Source: Miscanthus floridulus
Lineage: Eukaryota > Streptophyta > Magnoliopsida > Poales > Poaceae
Reading direction: 5' to 3'
NCBI RefSeq assembly: GCF_019320115.1
Contig: NC_089598.1
Location: 32,507,983 to 32,571,982, forward strand
DNA: 64,000 nt
This document shows, in pieces, positions 10,856 through 21,849 of this stretch. Within the stretch, counting starts at the first letter, position 1. Each line of letters starts with the position of its first letter. The position numbers and the translations under genes are program-made. The notes beneath the pieces are model-generated. The model did not search any database. It saw nothing but the letters and a program-made list of their open reading frames with translations, and was not told the DNA's origin.

Positions 10856-12106
10856 TGATTGATGCCAACACGACCAAAGCAAGCAAATAATAAGAATTTG
10901 GAAATTAAAAACTACCTACCTGCTAGGATGCAATGCATAGGGCAAGGTTATATGATACTAATTGACAGATACCAATTAAAACTTTACTTAAAAGCTTGTC
11001 TTGCCCTTGCAAATGTCCCCATGTGATATTATGGATTAAAGCCTAGCTTTCTAAAAAAATTCTCCCATTACTTAGACTAACCCATACTTCACTTTCCTCC
11101 CTTTCTCGGACCATTACTACTTATAACTAAATGCTTGTCTTTGGTCCTTTAGATTCTCCTCCTTTGGCATCAAACACCCAAAAGGAATACATTAGTAGCA
11201 CAAGGGAGGGTCAAACTTTGTGAACTAAATGAAGGATTTGATTAGCATGGAATAGGTCACAAAACTTGACTATTACATTATATAGACTAAGCTCCCCCTA
11301 AATTTATGCATACATAAGATAAAAAGCAAACCATATGCATAATTAGCAATTTATTGCACAAGAGAGGTTAATCTATATAATGCATGGGGAAAGCAAATAA
11401 ATATCAAAGTGAGATCAACATGGTGATATCGGTTTAGAAATACCACATGTGAAAATCAATTTGATTTCTACCAATTGAAGTATAATGCTTTTCTCTAGGG
11501 ACTCCATTTTCCTTGCAATGAGACTACTACACACAAGATAAGCTTGAAAAGGTGTTAGTCTCAAATCATCCAACTTGTAGATTAAGCTCCCCCTAAATTT
11601 GTGCACACAAGTGTTGAATACTTGTAAAATTTGTGCACATTGATTTAAGTATCAAAATACCACTTGAAAGATGATATTTGGGAAAGATTATCTACAATTT
11701 GGACTTTGGCATATATTAGATAAATAATTGTAAAACAAGCTATGTGCCGTGCTTCTAAACAATTTTAAACCATGTACGTTTGCTCTAAGGGTTGATAATG
11801 AAACCGAGCAAGCCTACCATATGATATACCTATTGAATGCATGACAAAAGATTTAAGCATGTAAATGCAAACATAGGCATGAAAGATAACTAGATGCTTT
11901 AAGAGTATATCAATTGAAAAATAATACCAATTGAAATGAATACTAATTAAAAGTAATGACATCTAGTTACCTAACATGGGAAGGGGAATTTGGGTCCATA
12001 GTATTCACTAACCCACTTGGCAATGATTTTGTCCATCATGATGTACCCCATGAAATGCACCCATACTTTGCCAAGTCTCTAAATTCCCCGAAGTCCAACG
12101 GACTTC
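10856..12106 (-). other. copia-1 noncoding region between gag and PPT
   Basis: About 1.25 kb of AT-rich sequence without a defensible ORF lies between the gag stop and the polypurine tract. In autonomous relatives, protease, integrase and RT-RNase H lie between gag and this region. The words AAGCTCCCCCTAAATTT recur at about 11290 and 11585, which suggests internal duplication. There is no trace of RT motifs on either strand. Confidence 0.6.
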
Positions 12107-14246
12107 TCACTTCCCTTTCGGGATCCAAACCTTCTTGGTGCTCTTCATGATTGAAATGATTTCCTTTGGCACCCAAAAGTGTTTGACCCCATTGTTGGCT
12201 TGCTTGTTCACCTTGATGGCCACCACCTTGTCATTTTTCTTCTTCTTCAAGAGATAAGGTGTGGAGGCCTTCTTGTCCACCTTATTGGTGTAGGTGTTGG
12301 AGAGCTTGCTTGTTTGCTTTTTCTCCTTCTTCTTTGCTCCTCCCCCATTCTTCACCTTGCACTCATAGGACTTATGACCTTCCTTGTGGCACACGTAACA
12401 AACCATAGTTTGTCCTTCATCAAGCTTCTTCACTCCATTGATGGTGTTATCTTGATGAAGTTGGGTTTGCTTCGCCTTGCCTTTCACTTGAGTCAAGTCC
12501 TTGGTGAGGCGAGCTACTTTTTGCTTGAGTTGCTCATTCTCCTTTGCAACCTCTTGTGTGCATGTATCTACAACAACTTTCTCAACACAGACTTGGTTGC
12601 ACAAAGGTGAGTCTAAACATAAATCATTACAAGAAGTAGAGGCATCCTTTTTAGACATGTTAAAGATAGAACTTTTCTTTTTAGATGCCTTGGTGGGGGT
12701 TGTGCTAACGGCTTCAAGATTAGCAACTTTATTAGTAGCTCATCACAATGTTTGCACATGGTTTCCATTTTAGCAAGCAAACTATTATATGCTTCTTGTG
12801 AGAAAGCTAACTTTTCTTTTAATTTTTTATTTTTCTTTAAGAGTTGCTCATCATTGATTGTGCATGCATTTGTTGTTGCACTAGCCTCAAGTTTCTCAAT
12901 TTTAGTAGATAGTTCAACATTGAGATTAGCAAAGTTCTCATATTGTTCAAGCAAGGTTTTGTATGCTTTTTGTGAACTATTTAGCTTTTCTTTTAAACTT
13001 TTGAGCCTCTTGTGTTGACTAGTGCAAGCTTTAGCATAATTAAGATTTTCTTGCACAAGTTCATGATAAGAAGGCATATCATCATCACTATCACTCTCAC
13101 TAGAGGAAGAGCTTTTGTTACCTCATGCCATAAGGCACATACGAGAGGAGCTTGATGATGAGTGCTTGTGGCCTCGCCTCTTGTGATGGGGTTCTTCTTC
13201 ACTTGAAGAATCATCCCATGATCTTATTGATGTGAGGGCTTGGTTTTTGCATGCCTTCTTCTTTGTCTTGGGTGTGGGCTTGTTTGGACAAACTTCCACA
13301 AAGTGCCCCAACTCGCCGCATCCATGGCATCCTCTCTTTCTTTGCTCATTTCTTTGATTTGTGAAAATGAAATCTTGAATTTGGATGGGCACACCCTTGA
13401 CATTGAGCCTTTGGATCATCTTCTCCACCTTGTTGATCACTTTGATTGATTCTTCATCAAGATCGGAGGTGGAGGAGGAAGATTGATCATCACTAGAATC
13501 TTCATCATCATCATCACCGTCCTCAACTTGTTTATCTTCACTTGAGGAACTTGAGCTTGAGCTTGTCTCAACTTGCTTGCCCTTCATCTTCTTTTTCTCG
13601 CTACAAGCGAGAGCTTTGCCTTTGCTTGATGAAGAAGCTTCTTCTTGACCCATCTTACATGACATTTCAAATGCCACTAACTTGCCAATGGCTATGCCCG
13701 GGGTCATGTTGCTCAAGTCCTCCATGTTGTGAAGGATGGTGATGATGCTTGCATATTTTTTTGTGGTAGCACGGAGATGATCTTCCTCATGATGTCTGCA
13801 TCATCTAGCTTTAATAATCCTATAGAATGGAGCTCATTGATAATTAGATTCAAACGAGAATACATATCATGAACAAGCTCATCATCATTCATAGTAAAGG
13901 AATCATAGTTTTGCTTTGCTAGACAATGTTTTTGCTCACGGACATTGCTTGTGCCGTCATGGAGCTCTTGGAGTTTTAACCAAATTTCATGTGTCGTATT
14001 TAAAGTGAATACTTGGTTAAAAACATCCATACTAAGTGATTGAAACAAGCAATTTTTAGCTCTAGCATTGAAGTGCATTTCTTTTTCATCACTCTTTGTG
14101 GGTTTTTCGGGATTCTTGATGGGTTTCATCCCGTCATGAGTGACTCTCCATATACCCAAATCAACCGCCTCAAGGTGGCAAGCCATTCTAGCCTTATAGT
14201 ATGGGAAGTTAGTACCGTTAAAGTGCGGAGGCCTAGCGGTATCCAT
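12107..14246 (-). pseudogene. gag: copia-1 gag polyprotein with two CCHC zinc knuckles (frameshifted)
   Basis: It starts at MDTARPPHFNGTNFPYYK (ATG 14246). A longer frame upstream would overlap the primer-binding site. The N-terminal half matches the copia gag UBN2/DUF4219 type (KLQELHDGTSNVREQK, DELVHDMYSRLNLIINEL). A frameshift in an A-run near 13755-13762 breaks the frame just after ISVLPQK. A Ser/Asp-rich linker follows, then CHGCGELGHFVEVC (13288-13329, C-x2-C-x4-H-x4-C), a coiled-coil stretch (about 12700-13080) and a second knuckle CYVCHKEGHKSYEC (12359-12400). Another break lies near 12650-12720. The ORF ends KKVWIPKGK and stops where protease would follow in complete relatives. Gag packages element RNA and forms the particle. 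Confidence 0.85.
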
Positions 14247-14311
14247 CCCAACCACTCTAAATAGCGTCAGCTCAACGGCGGTTAAGCCAAAGGTCCAAAT
14301 TGAGCCAACCG

Positions 14312-14323
14312 GCTCTGATACCA
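14312..14323 (-). other. copia-1 primer-binding site
   Basis: TGGTATCAGAGC in element sense, two bases inside the 5' LTR. It is complementary to the 3' end of initiator tRNA-Met, the usual primer for plant copia elements. Confidence 0.93.
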
Positions 14324-14325
14324 AT

Positions 14326-15723
14326 TGAAGGGACCATGACGCCTAAGAGAGGGGGTGAATTAGGCAACTTAAAAATTCTAACTCTAAACTATGGCCTCTT
14401 TTTCTAACCCTAGCAAAACCTATGCAATAGATAAACTATCTAGATGTGCAACTATAGTTTTGCTAGTGTGTTGCTATCTCTACCGCAAACGTAGTAAAGT
14501 AATCAATGTAAATGCGGAAGCTAAAGAGCAAGGTAGAGATACGCAAACTCCCATCGATGACTCTGGTATTTTTACCGAGGTATCGAGAAGCGTGCAAGCC
14601 TCCCCCTAGTCCTCGTTGGAGCCCCTCATAAGGAATCCCTCACAAGGGCCAAGCTCCCGATCGGGTAACTTTGTGGATAGCCTCGGGCCTTCCCCACGCG
14701 CAAGTGGGTCTCCATCGTGCCTTCCAGCAAGCCTCTCCTAGATGCTCCCCGTCGTCTTCACTATCAAGCTTCCGGCCGAAACGCCGTGGGCCTTGTTCCC
14801 TCCGGTACACGGTGGCGGCCACACCACAAATGCGGTTGGTGTGATCTCGCAAGACTTCAAGCCCCTCCGATGTACAACAATGGTGCTCGCAAGCACCGAG
14901 TGGTAAGAGGTATGCAAATCTCACTAAACACTAGGCATAAACCTAGAGCAAGCGCATAAGCGGTGGTCTAATCAACCTAAGCACTTCGCAAAGCACCTAC
15001 ACTAATCACCTGATGAATCACTAAGCACTATACAAGTGGAGATCACTAAAATGGTGTATCAACACCCTTGGTATTTTTCCTCAGCTCCACCTCCCTCAAA
15101 TGGCCGGTTGGGGGTTGTATTTATAAGCCTCACTGAGAAAGTAGCCGTTAGGGTCGTATTCCCATGAAACTGCTACTGACCGGACGCGTCCGGTCGTCCT
15201 AACTGTTGAGCCGGCAATATACTGATCGGACACTGGCCAGCGTCCGGTCGCCTGCCACCAGACGTGTCCGGTCGTAGATTTGCCGCTCTGGAACCTTACT
15301 GTACTTGATCGGACACTACTGTCCTGCGTCCGGTCAGTTGCCGCCAGCGTCTGGTCTAGGCATCGGTCGCCTGTCTGCCGAGCCACTTGCCTAGCATCCG
15401 GTCGCAGTGTCCGGTTGCTTGTCCAGCATTCGGTCCAGCATCCGGTCACCACAGTGAGCTCATTTCTTCGTGATCTTGCATACGGCTTGGTTCCAATCTT
15501 CATGCTTGGACTTTGCTTGATCTCTTGGGTCTTCTCTTGTGCTCCTAAGGTCTTGCTTAAGGTGTTGATCATCGAATCATCACGTCGCCTTCGTCCAAGT
15601 TACGTCTTGCACCCTATTGAACTACAAAACAAACACTTGCAAATTCATTAGTCCAATTTGGTTGTGTTGGTCATCAAACACCAAAATCCAAAGTAAATGG
15701 GCCTAGGGTCCATTTTCCTTACA
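14326..15723 (-). repeat. copia-1 5' LTR (right copy)
   Basis: Starts with the PBS-adjacent CCCTTCA end (element sense) and runs to TGTAAGGAAAATGG. Compared with the left copy it carries roughly 27 extra bases (a CCACCAGACGTGTCCGGTCG unit near 15255) and lacks roughly 20 bases of another unit. Otherwise similarity is close. Confidence 0.93.
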
Positions 15724-16479
15724 CCAGCGAAATCAAGTCTAACCTTCACACTTACAATCAGTACATGATCTCGGAGCTTCTTTTCCATAGAAGGCAGACA
15801 AAGATTAAGAGGACAACAATTACAACAGTTTTGAAGGCAGAAGCAATGAACCTGTTTGTTTGCCTAGATTGATATGTATAATCAAGCAAGCACTTGACAA
15901 TTAACAGGCCTAGTTGCACACAGGCATTTACAGTAAGAATACTGAACATATGCAGAAAACCAACTAGTGCCACCTCCTAGTTCTTTTTATCATCATTGGC
16001 CTAACCAGATCTCAAACACTAGAATGTTTCTTGTATAGCTCATGTTCAAGCAAGGACCAAAATAGTGAAGCGAACAGGAAAGGACGAGAAAGGGGACCTG
16101 CAGATCAGATTTGTCGCCTCTGCCACGACACACAACAGACACGGATGCTAATACCGTCGTGCTCCACCAGGAAGCCCTGTTGCCTAGCCTCTAAAAGGAC
16201 GCCTGAGCCAGCACAACACACTAGTAATTCTCCGTTGCCGCTGCCGCCGCAACTCCAACGAGCATAGATTTGTTTTCACTTGCAGTGGATACCCAATATA
16301 TAGGTCAACCTATAGGGCATCCACACAGAGAATGTACTACTATAAGGACTTCAAAGATATGTCAACACAACTAGGCATCCAGCGCAATGGTGAAGACGGT
16401 CCATTTCTCGCTCTGGGTCCCGGGTTTGACTCCTAGGTCCCAGTGTTTTTTAATTAGATTTTATTAAACACTGGCAGCA
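15724..16479. other. unassigned interval right of copia-1
   Basis: Begins with CCAGC, the second copy of the copia-1 target duplication. Low-GC sequence gives way to a GC-richer stretch (16080-16265) with a short plus-strand ORF that has no recognisable domain. It may be flanking repeat or captured sequence. Confidence 0.4.
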
Positions 16480-16935
16480 CACAAGCCGTCGGGTCCCATA
16501 AGTCAGATGAAGATGGAGAAAGGTCCCACAGGTCAGATGCAGAATGGTCCCATAGGGTCAGGTCCCATAGGTCGGATGTAGAAGGGTCCTGCATGTACAC
16601 GTTGGATGGATAAAGGACTGAGCAGAGACTTTTATGATGAATTGCAAGCATCATGGATGAGTAACTATAGGTTCCACAGGTACACGTCGGACGTCTGGTC
16701 CCACAGGTCGGATGTAGAACGGTTCTGCAGGTACACGTCGGATGGAGAAAGGACCGAGCAGAGACTTTTATGATGAATTGCAAGCGTCACGGATGAGTAA
16801 TAGGGTTGTCCCACAGGTACACGTCGGATAGAGAAAGGACTAAGCGAAGACTTTTATGACGAATTGCAAGCATCACAGATGAGTAACTACAGGTCCCACA
16901 AGTACACGTCGGATGGATAAAGTACCATGTGGAGA
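16480..16935. repeat. imperfect tandem repeats, units of about 120-130 bp plus shorter ones
   Basis: The block ACACGTCGGATGGAGAAAGG ... GACTTTTATGATGAATTGCAAGC ... GGATGAGTAA occurs three times (starting near 16597, 16734 and 16819), with a partial fourth at about 16903. Shorter GGTCCCACAGGTCGGATG units precede it. The array ends where TATGACGA-type repeats begin. Confidence 0.75.
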
Positions 16936-17245
16936 TCTATGACAAAGCCGTTCGTTATAGATCGAATATTGTTCGTCATAGATGTATAATTAGTTCAATG
17001 ACGAAGCCCTGTTCGTCACAGTCTTAAAGGAGATTGTCACAGATGAGCCGCGTGAGTGATTTATGACGAAACCCTATGCTCTTCTATGACGATGCCTGAT
17101 TTTGTCATAGAAATGGAGGGTTGCAGGATCGTCACTACTGATGTATGACGAAACAAAAATATTTGTCATAAAAAACGATCTTCTATGATGATTTTGGATT
17201 CGTCATTAACATTTTCGTCGTAGAAGTTAATATTTCTAAGTAGTG
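16936..17245. mobile_element. terminal part of a CACTA-like transposon (TTCTATGACGA subterminal repeats)
   Basis: Read in reverse complement from 17245, the sequence starts CACTACTTAGAAATATTAAC and continues with many TTCTATGACGA / TCGTCATAGA words in both orientations. That is the layout of a CACTA end: a CACTA terminus plus short subterminal repeats where transposase binds. The opposite end and any transposase gene were not found. The tandem repeats at 16480-16935 may be its interior. Confidence 0.5.
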
Positions 17246-17720
17246 GTACCACGTTCCCGATGACTGTGGGCCATCCCACGTGTACTTGCCTTGCTGAGGT
17301 GGCTCATGTACGACCAATTCCGTCTTATTTTTTCCCCATTTGTGTTCGGTCGATGGGCCACACGAGCATGGGCTAGTTCGTCACTTGTTTCGCTCCGTGC
17401 GTTGCTATAGGCGTCTCTATAGCCAGACGCGCATACCTGCACTGAAACTATATACCGGTTAAGTTAACAATATGAATGTGTAGCGGTTCGTTATTGATAG
17501 CTGTCGAGCTGTTAGTTCGCTATCTTTCTGTGAAAGGGAGCCGAAATTTCGCTGCTTCTGCGTTGTTGGTGTTGATGGCGACATCTCGTCGGAGCCCGTC
17601 ATAGAGCATTGGCTGATGATGATATGGCTCCGACGGCCAAGATCGAATGCATTCTGACGGGGGGCTCAACGACCGACGACAACGTATATGTGTGCATATA
17701 CGGCTGATGGGATGTACAAC
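17246..17720. other. unassigned interval
   Basis: No gene signal beyond short open frames. GC is moderate and no repeat is obvious by eye. Confidence 0.4.
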
Positions 17721-17944
17721 ACTCTCTCCATCCCTAAATAACTATTGTCGTTGAAGTAAAGTTTATCTCGATTTATAAAAAAATATGTGCAACATTTATA
17801 TCTAAAAAAAATAAAAAACTAGATTTAAAAATATTTCTAATTTTATTAATTATGTACCATAAATATTAATATTTTTAATATATATTTAGTTAAAGTAGTT
17901 TCTTGAGAAGCGAAAGCGACATATATTTAGAGACAGAGGGAGTA
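17721..17944. mobile_element. Stowaway-type MITE (Tc1/mariner)
   Basis: It begins ACTCTCTCCATCCCTAAATA and ends TATTTAGAGACAGAGGGAGT, approximate inverted repeats of the classic grass Stowaway terminus (CTCCCTCCGT-CCCTAAATA). The element is about 222 bp, has an AT-rich interior and is flanked by TA-containing sequence. It has no coding capacity and would be moved by mariner-like transposases. Confidence 0.85.
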
Positions 17945-19621
17945 CCTCATTATATAATGCATGTAGCTTGGCACTAAGAAGGTAACAACGGTATATAGTA
18001 GTAATATAGTTTATGGCAATTTGACAAGTAATAATAACCATGCATGAAATTTACCTCGCCCCCACGCGCTCGCCGTGAGATGTTTGTGCGATTCGTGTGG
18101 CGGCGGCAAGACGACGGTGAGCAGTTCGATCGTACATGTCGGACGCAGTGCCGGCCGTAGGGCAGGTGCGACGGCCGAGGCGAAGAAGGAATCGTATATA
18201 AACCCCAGGTTCTGTAGTTCATTAGACACTAGCAAACTAATAAAAAGAGAGACATAGAACTGATCAGGTGGTTTAAAAAGACAACATCGGAATTTCTTTC
18301 CTATTTGATTTTCCCACGGCCCTCGGGTAGAGAGGAGGCGATGAGTTACATTGCACACAGCACACTCTGATCGTGAGTTCGCGATGTGCGCCTTACACAC
18401 GTGGAGCTGACAAGCCACGCCGCCGCAAAGAGCTAGACCACCAGAGATACGGACACGGCGCACGAGGACGGCGACCAGGCAAGGCTCCACGATGACAACA
18501 TCTTGATTCTTCGCTTCTTACGAATTGCGATCACCGATCAGTTGTTTAGGCCCAATGTATTTTTTCTTTTTTATTTTTAATCCAAATTAATTATTTGTAT
18601 AGTATTCCAGACTTCAGTACTTTATACCCATATAGTCATATTTTTCTTCTAATTTAGGTGTTAGAATTTTAAAATGTTACCTAAGAAACATTTATCATGG
18701 GTGAGAAAAGAAAATAAATATATTGTTTTTTTAATCTACATTGTTCCTCGATAATTATTATACATCTACAAATATATTGCTTAATCTACATTGTTTTTTG
18801 ATAATTATCAGATATGTTAAATTAAAAATATGTTATTAAATTTATTTTTGTTTTATAAGTAAAATTAATACATATATATTATAAGATTTTATACGTAGTC
18901 AAGAGAGACCGTTACGACCATATCCTCAGATAAACCCTTAAAATCCTAGGACGACACTGGTCGGACGCTGTCGAGTGCTCCGTCAACTGGACAGTGCGTC
19001 ATGTTTTCTCAAAGATAAATTAGTGCTCGGCTGCCCACGGTCTTCCTGCCTATAATTAGACACCTTGAATCTAGTCTAGTACGGAGTAGCATTTTCATTT
19101 AATCTAATCTGTACGTAAGTGCTCTGTCCCTACTACACTTTGTATATACATTCCATAGGATGATTCCATAGGATGATCCGACAATCAAATTCGCCATGCA
19201 AGCACATCGTTGAATTCTAAAACAAGGTGATCACATGATGAACAGGTTATATAGCTGGATTGTTCATTGTAGTACACTACTAGACTATATACTCTAGCTA
19301 TATATATACGTACTAGAGTGCTCTCACTAGGGTCCCCACTAAATTAAAAAGCAATCTAATTAATTACCTGAGCTCTCACATCCCTATGTTGTCTAGTTAT
19401 TAGTCCCTCTTGCTTTTGTCTACCTAGCTGGTTCGTTGTTCATTAGGTGTGCATATAAAATCACCAACAATCATCGGTCTGTTCGTACCAAAACAGGGGG
19501 CAGCCCCGAAACATGCGACTGATGTCGTAAAACCGGGTTCGTACGAGCTTCTCAACAACATTTTTGTTCTCTAGCTGATCTTCTTTTAATTAAGCAACGG
19601 GTACTTAGCTTGTACTGGTTT
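17945..19621. other. unassigned interval, partly very AT-rich
   Basis: A GC-richer piece at 18050-18490 has overlapping open frames on both strands without recognisable domains. Sequence from 18540 to 18900 is strongly AT-rich. Short motifs such as TTCCATAGGATGA repeat at 19151-19175. No gene is supported. Confidence 0.4.
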
Positions 19622-19800
19622 GCAAATAAAAAAAAAGTACACACACCAGTTCGTTATTCACTATATCTGGTTAAAAGGGAGGAAATGGTCGTAAAATGTC
19701 ATTAAATAAAAAAAAGGTACACAGACGAGTTGATTATTCACTATATGTGGTTAAAAAGGAGGAAATGGTCGTGGTCGTGAAATGCCATTAAAGAAAAAAA
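19622..19800. repeat. two-copy tandem duplication of about 90 bp
   Basis: The unit (A-run, GTACACACACCAGTT, TTATTCACTATATCTGGTTAAAA, GGAGGAAATGGTCGT, ATGTCATTAAA, A-run) occurs twice in a row with small differences. The second copy has an extra GGTCGT. The A-runs bordering each unit suggest slippage or unequal exchange. Confidence 0.85.
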
Positions 19801-20983
19801 AAAGCAAAATACGAATCATATGAATTTAAATGAAGATTATTTGACATAAAGAAGAACTTATATATTTTTCTATTATTTTTTATGAATGATGACATGATGT
19901 ATGTAAACGTTGCAACAACACAAAAAAAGGCCCATTGGATTCTCCCCCAGTTTTGGTAGGTTTTGACACGGGTAGGTAGTGGCTTCAGAGACGACACACA
20001 TGGACTATATATATATTATTAAGGAAATAAATAAAGAAATGACTCAGAGACCAAAGGCTATTGGATGGCAAACCCAATGTATATATATGATTTGGATGAC
20101 TGCCGTGCATATTATGTTTAAAAAAATGCGTTGTATTTTTCGTTGCAGTTTTTCTCTGCAACGACCATTGGACGCAAGCGGAATTCCTCATGGCCATGCA
20201 TACCATTCTCAGTATCTCACGTTGGGCCTTTTGCATCCTCTTATTTCGTGCTGCAAATTTACAAGCACTACCAGACACACTACTGCTGTACTGCAGCTCT
20301 GCACCAGCACTTGTGACTTGGGGCCAAAAACAAGTACAGATGCCGGAGTATATTCCAATTTCCTTTTGAGCATCCCCTCCGCCGGGTCCGGTAAACAATG
20401 CAATTCTAACACTGCCAAATAACGAATTAAATTATATTGACATTGAAAATTTATTGAAAAATACTAATATTTATAAAATAAATATTTTTTATTAAATTCG
20501 TTATGTAATATATTATATATTTTATGTTATAAATACTGATATAAACAATATAAATCTTTAAATGAGTATGTGTATAGAACCTTACTGTTCATCAACAGCA
20601 TTTTACACTGTAGATTTACTGTGTTCAAATCAGTTTTTTTCCTCTTTGGTTACATGTTACGAATAAGTTTTTTTTTTCTCTTGGATAATACTTTTACTCT
20701 GAAAGAATTTAGGAGGCAATCAATATTATTCGATTTTACATGCCAAAAAAATCGTAGCTAACCGCGCGAAGCCGGGGGGGGGGGGGGCGTTGTTGCTAGT
20801 CTTTTTATAAATACAATCAAAGATGAAGCTAGAATTAGCTCCTTTTTAGAAAAAGGAGGTAGTACTCTGTACTTTATGAAAAATAAAAATGTTACTGCAG
20901 AAGCGTAGCATCTACAACCCTCTTGTCGTCCGTGATTTTAGAGACAGATAACACCATATGACTATCATCGCTGAAACCACCTT
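19801..20983. other. unassigned interval left of CACTA-1
   Basis: Open frames on both strands at 19985-20420 are of similar length and have no domain, so no gene is called. AT-rich sequence follows (20420-20600). A run of 14 G lies at 20774-20787. CTT at 20981-20983 is the target duplication of CACTA-1. Confidence 0.4.
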
Positions 20984-21480
20984 CACTACCGGAGGTGGAT
21001 TCTTTGTCGAGTGTCTGACACACTCGATAAAAGCCGATATATATTTGGCAAAGCCTTTGCTGAGTGTTACATTCGGCAGAGGGTGTTCGATAAACAGTTT
21101 ATCGGCAAAGACCTCTTTGTCGAGTGTATTATATCGAGCACTCGGCAATCCGACACTCGGCAAAGAAAAGTGGCTGTGACGGCGAGCGCTACCGTGACAG
21201 TGGCTTTGCCGAGTCTCAAGGTCAAGCACTCGGCAAAGATATCTGATTTGCCGAGCGCCATTGACTTAGACACTCGGCAAAGGTGGCCACTTTGCCGAGT
21301 GTCGCCGACAAGACACTCGGCAAAGTGGCGACCTTTGCCGAGTGCCTGGACCGTGACACTCGGTAAATCTGTGATGTTTGCCGAGTGCAATGGCCATTGC
21401 ACTCGGCAAAGCATGTTCCCAGGTAGTTTCCAGATGGTCACTTTGCCGAGTGTCATGGCCATTGCACTCGGCAAAGTGAC
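20984..21480. repeat. CACTA-1 left terminus with subterminal repeats
   Basis: After the terminal repeat come at least a dozen TTTGCCGAGTG or CACTCGGCAAA words. Many pair as inverted repeats with short loops (for example 21282-21335 and 21379-21410), so hairpins are possible. In En/Spm elements such motifs bind the element-encoded protein. Confidence 0.9.
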
Positions 21481-21849
21481 TGAAAACAGCCTTTTTTATT
21501 TGTTTTTTACATCCCATCCAAATAAATAGAAGATATATATAACAAACATCACCAACATCACATATATATCATCAACATCACATATATATCACCAACACCA
21601 CATATATATCACAAACGTCACATGTCTCACAATATATCACAAATAAATTCACAAGCAATCCAAGTGCTCCATCATCGTCAACCACAATTGCAAATAGAAG
21701 TACCATTAACAACCACAAGTATCATCACTGATTTGGTGAAGGATTCGTTGAAGCATGAGGATCGTTTGATGCCGCCGATTGATTCTGCACAAAGGAGAAG
21801 AGATTGCATGTGTGAGACAAGTTAAATATATACCATACATGAATAAAAC

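Larger units (their letters stand above)
9443..15723 (-). mobile_element. copia-1: Ty1/copia LTR retrotransposon, gag only (non-autonomous)
   Basis: Two direct repeats of 1397 and 1398 bp (9443-10839; 14326-15723) begin TGAAGGGACC and end TTCCTTACA on the plus strand, which is TG...CA in element sense. Flanks are CTAGC (9438-9442) and CCAGC (15724-15728), a 4/5 target duplication. A tRNA-Met-type primer site lies inside the right LTR and a polypurine tract inside the left one, so the element reads on the minus strand. The internal part encodes gag with two zinc knuckles and no protease, integrase or RT. It must have depended on a relative. Gag style and PBS suggest SIRE/Maximus-like copia. 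Confidence 0.92.

Noticed and set aside
14310..14325. tRNA-like sequence
   Set aside because: Only a dozen bases complementary to a tRNA 3' end. It is a primer-binding site, not a tRNA gene. The same applies to 43274-43285 and 51821-51836.
18011..18490. 159-codon minus-strand ORF as a host gene
   Set aside because: Cys-rich start without a family pattern, no second exon or promoter context. Not enough to support a gene.
19979..20422. 147-codon plus-strand and 137-codon minus-strand frames
   Set aside because: No domain, poor composition for a grass gene, and mutually overlapping.
21011..21529. 172-codon ORF at the left of CACTA-1
   Set aside because: Made of repeated subterminal TTTGCCGAGTG words. 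A by-product of the repeat array.
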